In this document: piece after piece, positions 1 through 8,284 of the stretch
How positions within the stretch are numbered: position 1 is the first letter of the stretch
How the letters are laid out: every line of letters starts with the position of its first letter
Source: Phellopilus nigrolimitatus
Taxonomy: Eukaryota; Basidiomycota; Agaricomycetes; Hymenochaetales; Hymenochaetaceae
Direction: 5' to 3'
Assembly: GCA_021029095.1 (NCBI GenBank)
Contig: JAJOHG010000531.1
Location: forward strand, 1 to 15,263
Length of the DNA: 15,263 bases
Notes under the pieces: generated by a model
The model's input: only the letters and a program-made list of their open reading frames with translations
The model's database searches: none
Told to the model about the DNA's origin: nothing
Position numbers and translations under genes: made by a program

Positions 1-454
1 CAAAGGTACAGTCCCTCATCTTACATAATCCACTGCAGTGTCCTGTGCAGCTTGGCTTGCGGCCTGCGGGCTCAAGACGTATGTCTGGCTAGCCCATCAG
101 CGCTCAGCCGCCCGCAAGATCTTGCCGCGGAAAATAGTCTACTAACCTGTGCGGACGGCACCAAAGACAGGCAGCATTTTGTTTTGCAAAAATTTGCATG
201 ACACGGTATACAGCAGAAGGCCGTTCGCCATTCTCGCTCGAAAGAATACTTAACGCTCGGCCGATACTTCAGATTCGTCTCGAACGCGCACTCTAACTTA
301 AAAATACGGGCTTCCCGAACAACTCGTGACAGCGTGTACCCGTTCGAGTCGCTTGAACATGCTTTAGCTTCTCCATCACCATGCACCGCTTGGCGACGGG
401 GCGCAAACCATGACCTTTCCGTCTCATTGTTGAGGGGTCAGTTCAAATTGTTGA
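1..454. other. No recognisable gene
   Basis: Open frames exist on both strands (a 104-codon one on the minus strand at 72-386, and a plus one that runs into the transposon), but neither resembles a family I know and neither shows convincing splice structure. I read this as intergenic sequence, or as the edge of a gene that lies mostly outside the window. Confidence 0.4.
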
Positions 455-456
455 TA

Positions 457-883
457 CAGGTGGGTGTAGAAAGTCTACGGCCCCCCCTAAATGAGGAAGG
501 TGGTTCCCGTCCGCGTCGCATACACTCATCCGCGTCCTCTCTTGTCATTCACAATTGCCTATGGCACACTGCCAGCTCGAATCACCTAAAAAAATATTGT
601 ATCTTATGTAGTATTTGTGGCGGGGCCTTTATCGGACCGCAACGAGCTTGAAGATGTGGTCAGGGCTACAGCCCTAAACCACGTGACAGCAAACGGTGTA
701 ACCTCGAATCGACTATATAAATGTTGTACTTTCATCATATATGTATAAAAAGAAGGCTTTTATAGTCAGACATCCTGTTTGGTCTTTTCTTAGGTGAATG
801 CGACGATGTGGACACTCGGGCGGCGCGGACGGGAATAACCTTCCTTATTTAGGGGGGCCGTAGACTTTCTACACCCACCTGTA
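457..883. mobile_element. MITE-like non-autonomous DNA transposon with TA duplication (Tc1/mariner-type)
   Basis: A 427-bp element is bounded by terminal inverted repeats of about 62 bp, at 457-519 and about 821-883. Both begin CAGGTGGGTGTAGAAAGTCT when read inward. The arms differ by a one-base change in a C run and a few substitutions. The dinucleotide TA sits directly outside each end (455-456 and 884-885), the target duplication expected of Tc1/mariner-IS630 transposases. Each arm carries a small palindrome, GTAGA-AAG-TCTAC (466-478 and 862-874). The interior has no transposase-like frame. It holds an imperfect hairpin at 656-682 and a TATATAA at 714-720. It lies 163 bp beyond the stop codon of the minus-strand J-protein gene. 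The superfamily is inferred from TA and the ends only. Confidence 0.85.
656..685. repeat. Hairpin with E-box inside the transposon
   Basis: GTGGT (656-660) pairs with ACCAC (678-682), and AGGGCT (662-667) with AGCCCT (670-675), leaving a tiny loop. The 3' arm runs into a CACGTG E-box (680-685). It is the strongest internal fold I see in the element. Its function is unknown. Confidence 0.5.
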
Positions 884-1045
884 GTACTTGATGGCCGCAG
901 TGAGCACTTTGCGCCAACTTCGTTTCACGAGATCTTTTAGTTTGATTGAATTGCCGAGGAACTTGCAAACCTGGAGGTAAGATGGACAACGTCATTGAGT
1001 CCACCCAAGACAAAATATGTAGCATCATAACTATAAAGAAGAATA

Positions 1046-2647
1046 TTATGAAGTCTCCGTCGTGGTGGAATCCGACTCTTTGGGCTTCTTTTCTGGTAGT
1101 TTACGAGGGACGCCTTTCCTCCGCCGCCCACCAGCCATCACAGTCGGGCCCCGAGGTACCGTCCTTGATGCCGAATTGATCGGCGTCACTACTCCACTGC
1201 TGAAGGCTTCAGAGCTCGATGACTCGTCAACATCATCATTCTCGGCTCTCTTTTTCGCCTTTCTAGCTGCCTTCCGCTGCTTCTTGTTTCCCTCGGGTGG
1301 TTGAGAAACATCATCTTCGTCCTTGTCCTCTACCAGGTTGGCCTGTTTTTCTTCCTTTTTGCGGAAAGCAGAAAGCACGAGTGAGATAAACCACGTGCTT
1401 GTAATGGAAGCTGGCGAGGCGGCGTCACTGTCGAGTGAAAGGAGCGAACCGTCAGGCTCAAGCTATAGACCAAGTATATGAGATGGTATTCAATTTAGCT
1501 TGCATTAGATTTTCCGAAGGGATGAAAATTCGACACGTACAATAAAGACGTCATTGTTTTCGACAACCATGTCTATCTGCTTGCCCGGTACGACATTCCC
1601 ATCGCCGTCGACGTAGGCACGTCCACCTAAATTGACTCGAACCTCCGGTCATATTAATGGCAAAGCTAAAGGAAGAGATTTACCATATGCGAACACACCT
1701 TGCGCTTTCCCTCTAGAGGAACCATCTTTGTGCCCCATGCTGCAAGCCTCGCTTCCGTCACAAATCTATCTATTCGCACCAAATCTCTCTTGTAGTTCAT
1801 TCCCTGAACGACATATTGCACTCCCGAAGTCAATACGACCAGGAAGACGAGCACGGACTGCCGGGGTACAAAGCAAGTCGTAAGGCGTCAGCAAGACATT
1901 GCAAGCTACAGCATGATCGACATACCCCGATCCCAGGTCGGTAGCGTGAGTAGTAATAGCCCGTACCACGCCAGCGCGGAACACCATTTTTATAGAAAAA
2001 GTCGTACCTGAAAACATACTGCAATCAGTCAGGAATCACGCGTTACAGATTAAAGGATGCATACCGTTCCCTGCCCTCTTTATTTCTCAGTATCTGAGCA
2101 ATAATACCGAGCCTAGCGAATCTGTCGTGAGCGCCTTTCAAGCCGGGATTTTTATCCGGGCTGATAAGATTGAAGTCCATTCAGCAGTGCGTTCGTCAGT
2201 CATACAAACTACTCACTGTAAATAAACACTCTTTTTCCTGTACGCGCGCGAAATCTCCTGCGACGACGCGGTCGGCGAGACATCGAGCCAGGAGTAGAAT
2301 GTCGTTCCCTTCCCTATCGTCGGAAGAAATGCGCGAGAATTACAGCACTAAATGAGAACCGAGAATTGAACTTTACAGGAAGGCTGCAACACACCTTCTG
2401 ACGCTTCGAGAGCGCTCACAAGGTCGAAAATCTCGTGGTCCTCCTTTACAAATATCCAGTCAGTCAACCCCGTGGGCTGAGATATAATAAAGGGTTATAG
2501 CAGACCTTGGTCCACCTGAACCGCGCGTCATGGGGTAATGTGATTTGACCAGTCAGTGCAACCTTGCGCGAGTGGAAGCATGCATACTCACGCTAAGGCG
2601 GACGTCACGAGCAGACCAAGCAGGCATAACCAGAGAACCAGCTTCAT
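1046..2647 (-). CDS. ER membrane J-domain co-chaperone, Erj5-like
   Basis: Type III DnaJ (Hsp40) protein expected to stimulate the Hsp70 BiP/Kar2 at the ER membrane. Hand splicing gives nine exons: 2647-2592, 2515-2506, 2443-2395, 2313-2217, 2160-2065, 2007-1926, 1857-1699, 1642-1541 and 1462-1046, all in phase, for 355 aa. Residues 1-19 form a signal peptide ([19 protein letters not shown]) followed by [12 protein letters not shown], typical of the family. The J domain lies at about residues 35-110, with an intact HPD at 71-73 split by an intron after CA. It is followed by the family signature [15 protein letters not shown] and [12 protein letters not shown]. Membrane segments are predicted near 131-149 and 237-250. 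The C-terminal tail is lysine/arginine-rich with an acidic-serine stretch. Exon 2 is only 10 nt and its donor is GTCTGC. The start is fixed by the signal peptide and by intron phase. Family assignment is from recall of conserved motifs. Confidence 0.88.
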
Positions 2648-3184
2648 CTCAGATTCAAGAACGAAGCAAAAGCAAATCTAAGCAGCTGCTCGCGCTGTTT
2701 GCTATTCTGCCGGTTGTCGGTGGTCTTGAAGGTAGAATTCTGCGCGCGTCGAGTTGCTGGCAACGTCGGTATTTGCCAGACTTTAGGTTACGTAAGCACG
2801 TACTATCGTATGGAAGAAACGACGAAATGTCACCTTATGTTACCGGAATAATCTTTGAAAGGCTCTGCGAGTTATGTATTATGCTTTTTATCAATGCTTG
2901 GAAACGACGAAAAGTACTTGCAAAAATGAGATGGAATGAACCCTCAGTCAATCCGTCTTGGTAGTAGGTACTAGTACACTGAAATAACATGTATCCAGGC
3001 TCCCGCTTCTCCATACGCATAATGAGTTTCATCCGGACAGGCTCTGCTTGCCAGTTTACTTGAGTTGAATTGCATCTTGGCTCCTTTCAAGGGCTCAAAA
3101 GCCGGATCAATTTTACGAATTGTCGATGCCTTGTAGATCGATTGTTATTTTTACATAGTTTTGTTACCCACGAGCCTTGGCGCT
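2648..3184. promoter_or_regulatory. Intergenic region upstream of the J-protein gene
   Basis: About 540 bp lies between the J-protein start codon and the upstream block of the first transporter unit. A 139-codon plus-strand frame (2545-2964) overlaps the J-protein first exon antisense and resembles nothing. The region must contain the J-protein promoter (minus) and probably the 3' end of the possible small minus-strand gene at 3275-3645. I see no clear TATA box for the J-protein gene. Confidence 0.4.
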
Positions 3185-3274
3185 TTAGGTATGTTCATAG
3201 CTGTAACCAGCTGCCTCAGTGTAGGGAGCAGTTGTGAATTCGTACATCGTGACAGCTGCGTACGAGCCTACGTT

Positions 3275-3645
3275 TCAGGCTTCTCCGAGTGTAATATTGA
3301 ATTCGCCGATCTCGGCTGTTGTGAACAGGTCTTCCTTTGAGTCATCGACGATCATACTAACGTATCTCTCTCCCTTCTGAACAGAGCAAGAAAGCAGATA
3401 GCTATATATACTCGCCTCGCCCTACCCACCCAACCGTGGTCAAGAACTGGAAGAGCTTTTCGTTCATCTGGAGAAATCTGGGGAAATCCCAAAGCTTGTC
3501 GTCTAGTTCTTCCCCGGAACTCGCGGCCCAGGTCCTGCTTCCTCGACTTCCAAGTCCGCTAATTACTCATCCTTTTACCTCAATATCGGTAAAGAATGTC
3601 CTAGAATGCTTCTCAGACTCACGGAAAAGCATGCCGGGCATGCAT
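3275..3645 (-). CDS. Possible small divergent gene, unknown function
   Basis: A tentative three-exon model (3645-3623, 3558-3426, 3376-3275) uses GTGAGT..TTAG and GTAGGG..TTCAG introns of 64 and 49 nt, stays in phase and gives 85 aa. The support is comparative. The minus-strand frame keeps similar peptides in the other units: QMNEKLFQFLTTVGW here against QAVEELLQYLTAGW in unit 3, and SKEDLFTTAE here against SREEMFSTAE (unit 2) and LKEEIFSTAA (unit 3). Changes are mostly synonymous or conservative. The frame continues open for 29 codons past the TGA at 3275-3277 (to 3185), so this stop could be a recent nonsense change. Units 2 and 3 carry stops or frameshifts. I recognise no domain. It may be a relic, or constraint of another kind. 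Confidence 0.3.
3279..3640. repeat. Upstream block of tandem unit 1
   Basis: This stretch is homologous to 10575-10860 and, in its first part, to 7791-7900. Shared landmarks are a ggcttc..cgag segment, CTCGGCTGTTG, the sequence around CCCAC..GGTCAAG..TGGA, and GCGGCCCAGGTCCTGCTTCC (GCGGCCCAAGTCCTGCTTCC in unit 3). It shows that the duplication included at least 500 bp upstream of the transporter start. The copies carry small insertions and deletions relative to one another. Confidence 0.75.
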
Positions 3646-3676
3646 CGATGGACAAGGGCAGGACAAACCTCTGGGC

Positions 3677-3683
3677 TATAAAG
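3677..3683 (+). promoter_or_regulatory. TATA box of transporter 1
   Basis: TATAAAG lies within CTGGGCTATAAAG, 99 bp upstream of the ATG. The same CTGGGCTATAAA context precedes the third-unit transporter, so the core promoter was duplicated with the gene. Confidence 0.6.
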
Positions 3684-3775
3684 TACCCTGGGCGGTCGGG
3701 GACATGTTACTTCCCCCAGCGGTCGACTGCACCACACAATCCTCCTCTCCAGATCTCTATACTTTGCTTGCAGCA

Positions 3776-5832
3776 ATGGCTTCAGGTATTGGTAGTGTCC
3801 CTCTGTCTCGTGCGGAGACACTCGTTGGTGTAGAGATCATCGGCACTGGACCCGAGATCAAACTAGACTGCAAAAAAGATATTAATCCTTTCCCGAATTC
3901 TGTCTCAGAGAAGCCCCCTGTGAATGATTCGACCGCTACTCCGAAACCCAAGTCCGTGCTGCGCAAATACGCTCTGCTCGCTGTATTTTGTCTTGCTCAA
4001 TTTCTGGATGTTGTCAACAACTCCGCCATCATGGCAGCTATACCCACCATCTCTGCTCAGCTGAATATGCAAAATGGAGAAGACGTATGGCTCATCAGTG
4101 CAGCTCAATTATCGTTTGCGGCCTTCCTGTTGCTTGTAAGTTGTTCTCACTGTAGATTTTCCCCTTTTCTGAAGCCATTGCGACTTAGAGTGGAAGAATA
4201 AGCGATGTGTACAGCGCTAGTACGTATATCCTCGTCTACCATTCACTGAAAATCTCGACGAGCCACTACAGAGTGGGCATTCGTTATTGGCATCGCCTTC
4301 CTCGGAATCATCAGCGTTATCATGGGTCTAATGCGGAACAAGATCGCTCTGTTTGCTTTGCGAGCCTTCAGTGGTGCATGTGAGTCTTGTCCATGGCATG
4401 TTCCCTAATATTCTGCGTCTTTTCGCTGAGTCGATCGTAGTTGCTTCGCTGACAATTCCGTCTGCCCTGAATCTCATCGTGAGGGTGTTTCCTGAGCCCT
4501 TGGAACAGTCTCGCGCAGTCGCCACATTTGGCGCGAGCGGCACAATTGGAAATAGTGCGTATATCTGTTGTTCTGGCAGGAAGAAACTCTTGCCGACTTA
4601 ACGACAACCTCAGTACTTGGACTTTTCATTGGTGCTATCATAGTCCAGTATGCAAGCTGGTCTTGGGTATTCTATTTCGTAGCGATAGTCGCAACGCCCG
4701 TGGCAATTATTGGCGCGACACTTATTCCAGGCGACGACGACGACGAATTCGAGATGAAGCCCAAGAGGTCAAATATGAAGGGACTCGATCTTATCGGAGT
4801 GTCTTTACTGACTGTAGCTCTCATCCTCTTTATCTATTCGATCACGACTGGGTCTTCTACAAAATGGGCTTCCCCAGGAGTTTTGGTACCGATGATACTT
4901 TCTGTCCTTTTGTTCGCTGGATTCTTCTACTACGAAACACTTATACCCGAGGAGAACGCCGCGCTGTGAGTGGCACGATGATTTAAATAAAACATACTAA
5001 CAGTGTTATCTCAGGCCGCCAAAGACATGGTTTTATCCCAATTTCGCCGTCCTTTTAGGAATCGCGCTGATGCCATACTTCTGGTGGACAACGCTCTTCC
5101 TCATCTTCACGACTTACTGGCAGGACATCTTTGGCTGGAGTGCGGTTCTGTCTGTGGAGCATCAGTGCGCTTATCTCTTTATTTTTGCGAACACGTTCGC
5201 TGACAGTCCGTCTCAGATTGCCTCTTAGTATTGCCGCTCTCGTGGTAACGTTCACCGCGCCGCTTTCGCGTGTCATTAATCCGAAATGGCTGATCTTTAC
5301 TGGAGAATTCATGGCCATTGTCGCCACAGTCCTTCTTCCTTTCGCAAGTACACCGAACACGTACTGGCCGCTCGTCTTCCCAGCATTCGTGATCGGCTCT
5401 GCTGGAACTCAGCTCGCATACACCCATACAAAGTATGCGCGACCATTACTTTTAGATCCGGTACATTGGCTGATGTCTGTTTCTTTCAGCATTGCGATTT
5501 TCCGTTCCACTCCATCCCGCATGGCAGGTACCGTCGGTGCGATATTCAATTCGGCGCTCCAGCTCGGGTCCGCCGTCGGAAGCGCTGCTGTCACATCAAT
5601 CTCAGCGAGCATAGAGAACAAAGCTGGTCCAGACGGATCTCGTCAGTACACGGGCAGGGCCGCCTCATTCTACTTCCTGCTCGCCGTCGTCGTCATCGAA
5701 GCGCTTTCTGTCCTCATTTTCTACAAGACACGTCGCGTGGAACTTGAGGAAGAAGACGAAGACGTCAATTCTCTCCCTGTTCTTACTAATCAGGAACAAT
5801 CCCAGGGTTCTGGCAACGACGAAAAAGTTTAG
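3776..5832 (+). CDS. MFS drug:H+ antiporter, DHA2 / Atr1-like, 14 TM (unit 1)
   Basis: Proton-coupled plasma-membrane exporter of the DHA2 family. Yeast Atr1 (aminotriazole and boron efflux) is the closest family member I can name, but the substrate cannot be read from sequence. Eight exons (3776-4135, 4189-4219, 4272-4379, 4441-4554, 4614-4965, 5015-5164, 5217-5432, 5490-5832) join in phase to 557 aa, usual for 14-TM members. A hydrophilic N-terminus of about 60 residues precedes TM1. LDVVNNSAIMAAIP at 77-90 is the TM1 signature. SGRISDVYSAK at 121-131 is MFS motif A. R161 in RAFSGA is motif B. GASGTIGNILGLFIGA at 197-212 is the motif C-like antiporter region, followed by SWSWVFYF. The cytoplasmic tail is acidic (ELEEEDEDV) and ends NDEKV. 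The ATG is chosen because MASG..SVPLSRAETLVGVEIIG is conserved in unit 3. An upstream in-frame ATG at 3704 lies close to the TATA box and is not conserved. Confidence 0.93.
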
Positions 5833-6139
5833 TTATATTGTCTCCCTCCCTCCCTTTTCACATAGCGTGCTTGGAAAATAGGCCATTTGCATAGCTTCCG
5901 CGACAGCAGAACTGCTATAGAGTGTCCTGCTTACGATCTTTTGGTCAAGTGTTTCTGTTTCGTTTCCTTGTGCTGTCGACGGGTCCAAACTTGTCTCATC
6001 ATTGTAGATTTAGTAGAATTGTTTTTTCCCGGGGTATTTCGCACTTGTCTGTTGTCATGATATTAGACTTAAATTTTTTTGCGCGTTATCTAGAACCTTA
6101 CTGGATGTCAGGGTCATTCTTCTCTTAAATTTCAAGCCC

Positions 6140-6294
6140 ATGAGTCACCATGCCCTGATCTGCGTTGATTGCCTTGGAATTTGATGAGTCACTGTGGGCG
6201 CGCCGTCTCGCGTACCTGGTTAGGCACGAGCTTATTACGTATCGAGCCGGTAGGATATTCTCGGTATCGCTTATGTAATGTTCTCTATATAAGC
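6140..6294 (+). promoter_or_regulatory. Promoter-like cluster: two TGAGTCA sites and a TATA box
   Basis: ATGAGTCAC occurs at 6140-6148 and again at 6184-6192. TGAGTCA is the Gcn4/AP-1 (bZIP) core. About 95 bp downstream is CTATATAAGC (6285-6294), and an ATG follows at 6421. The spacing is like a fungal promoter, but no gene can be assigned to it. Confidence 0.35.
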
Positions 6295-7277
6295 TAAAGA
6301 TTTGTTATTCGTTAAAGTCCGAAGTGTGTCCATTCCGCCCATATCTAACTCACGTCGCCGACGCAATACAGGGCCTTTTCTCGCTTTCATCTGCAACTAG
6401 ATTTTAAAAACAATAACATAATGCAAGTATCATCATACCGACACCGAGTTTGCCGCGATCAGCGCGTGCACCTACAACATGGTCAGCGAAGAATGAGAAG
6501 AACTGAAGGCGATAATCTTGCGCTCGGGATTGCAATAGCGGAAAGATCGGGATACACGACTTCTCTGGATGGATGCGGCATGCAATGATACTACAGAGTG
6601 GCACAAAAGCACCGAGGGTGTGTAGTGCAACGTTTAGATTTTGGTATACGTCCAGCTTGCATTTTCTTACAGCAATGATAGAACCGTTTCCGCAGTGCAT
6701 CGCAGAATTGAGAACTCAACTCTGTGAGAAGCTGTCTCAAGGTATGCATGTAAGCGCCGTCTAGCTCTGTGCCGTTAATAACCTCAGTTTGTTTATAGGT
6801 AACTAATGTATTCTTCTGTCTTACGTGACTCCCCTGATACTTCTCACGTCGCAGTCAGTCATCAGTTATGTCTTTCGGACCGGAGTTAATCTCAATCAAT
6901 TTTGTAGGTTGTGTGATTATGGAACTGCTCACTCGCCCCACGCGCACTGGGTCTCCCCGATACATAAAGAACCCGTTACGAAGGACAAATGGATAAGGAG
7001 ATCACCACGATCCAAAGCGTGGTTTAGGAAGCGAGGTCTTGTTGCGATCATAATGCAGGGCGTAGAACATCGACGAGATGCTTCTTGAGACGGCGATCGA
7101 TAGTGAGTCCGGTATTAACTTTTTTTCCCGTCTTCTTCAATGATTTTTTTTTCTTTTTCTTTTCGATAAGGGCCAATAGACTCCGGGAAAGCTACTACAG
7201 GGCCCGCGCAAGGAGTGCACGAATTGTTTTGCTTCCTTTGAGCGGAGTTGAACCCTCCTGTTCTCCATTTAGAGTAC

Positions 7278-7490
7278 TTACACCCCTTGCTCGCCCTGTT
7301 CGGTAGCAGTGACGAGGGCGTGGATAGGACCGCTGGGAAGCGACGCAGCTGGCATGGCCGTGCTCGCTTGCGGCGGCAGCAGCATTGCGGGCGTGAGTTG
7401 CAGATCCGCGGCTATCGGTCGTCTCTGCAGCGTGTATGGGGATGACGAGCTCGAATGAGGAAACAGTGCTACCCTTGACCTCAGAATCAC
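7278..7490 (-). other. GC-rich coding-like patch
   Basis: The minus-strand frame here is open for 70 codons without an ATG start. It is rich in Ala, Pro, Ser and Gln (for example AADLQLTPAMLLPPQAS) and is markedly GC-richer than its AT-rich surroundings. Next to the TAA stop is GTGTAAGT, which could serve as a splice donor. It could be an exon of an unrecognised minus-strand gene or a gene fragment. I found no start, partner exons or family. Confidence 0.2.
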
Positions 7491-7652
7491 ACGTAGGTTT
7501 GTCGGCGGGGTCGCGGATGCAGACGCTTCCTTTTTTCTTTTCCTTGTATGTATTTTGTCTATTGATATCCTAATGGCATACTCTTGTGAACTCTGCTAAG
7601 AGCAATGAGAGAAAAACGGCAGAGAGGTAACGAGGGAAGGGAACAGTAGTCT

Positions 7653-7905
7653 AGAACCAAGCAAATAATGGGGGATGTTTGGAGAAAGTAGGGAGAAATT
7701 AAGAAATTCGCTATCATGTCTCTCATGGAGTGAGAGGATCTCCGATTAACTTACAAGGTAATTTACGGTTTGTGCCGCGGTTCCGGCTTCGGCTTCGCGA
7801 AGCCGGGACGTGCGGAGCTTGATTTCGAGCAAGCTCTCGGCTGTTGAAAACATTTCTTCTCTTGAATCAATGAATGTGCTTCTTCCTGCCGAAAATACGC
7901 TTACG
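7653..7905. repeat. Upstream block of tandem unit 2
   Basis: This is homologous to 10409-10660. Shared runs include AGAACCAAGCAAA, ATGTTTGGAGAAA, CTTCGCGAAGCCGGGA.GTGCGGAG and CTCGCGGCTGT/CTCTCGGCTGT. It is the left part of the same block found before transporters 1 and 3, and marks the middle unit's promoter-proximal region. Confidence 0.75.
7791..7804. repeat. Perfect 14-bp palindrome in unit 2 upstream block
   Basis: GGCTTCGCGAAGCC equals its own reverse complement. It extends into a fold with CCGGCTTCG just to the left. The core CTTCGCGAAG is kept in unit 3 at 10575-10584, while unit 1 has a degraded form (GGCTTCTCCGAG, about 3279). It could be a dimeric factor site or a fold. The sequence alone does not decide. 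Confidence 0.5.
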
Positions 7906-8284
7906 TACCTATACATAGTTACCTGTTTGCCTTATTCACTCGGACTACAGCTTGAAACTGACTCTCCGCAGCCATCTTCTTCGTCTTCCCTCACCGAGTC
8001 GAGGAGCTCGCTTACTATCTCAATATCATTACTTATCCGAATCTTCGAGGCAGTTCACCCCACTTCCCACTCTCGTGTCATCGAATTCGAAAGCGCTGTG
8101 CGGACAAGAGGCTTCGAACCACACCACGCTCTCAGGTGTTCATAAATATGCAGACCTCGACCGCGCGCACCTCCTTTCTTCTAGCTCAGCCGTTCCAGGA
8201 GAGCATGTGAAGAAAGCGCAATCGGGTTCATGAAATAGCAAAGGAACCCTGTATTCGATTCAACAACGGCATGTGCGCAAACTC

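Larger units (their letters stand above)
5833..7652. other. Long intergenic gap, no defensible gene
   Basis: About 1.8 kb separates transporter 1 from the middle unit. It begins with pyrimidine-rich 3' UTR sequence. It includes a promoter-like cluster (6140-6292), a 55-codon plus frame from ATG 6421 that matches nothing, scattered splice-like motifs (for example TTCTTACAG ending near 6672 and CAAGGTATGC near 6740), T-rich runs at 7120-7165 and a GC-rich patch at 7300-7450. No transporter homology and no terminal inverted repeats were seen. Confidence 0.5.

Noticed and set aside
334..651. 105-codon plus-strand frame crossing the left end of the transposon
   Set aside because: It crosses the element boundary and terminal repeat, so it is a composite of unrelated sequence.
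1062..1304. Plus-strand frame opposite the J-protein tail
   Set aside because: It is the mirror of the Lys/Arg/Ser-rich C-terminal exon of the minus-strand gene.
2545..2964. 139-codon plus-strand frame
   Set aside because: It runs antisense over the signal-peptide exon of the J-protein gene, lacks a plausible start context and resembles nothing.
3436..3681. 81-codon plus-strand frame in the unit 1 upstream block, partly similar to a plus frame in unit 3
   Set aside because: The similarity follows from DNA homology. Substitution pattern favours the minus frame, and the plus frame ends at the TATA region of the transporter.
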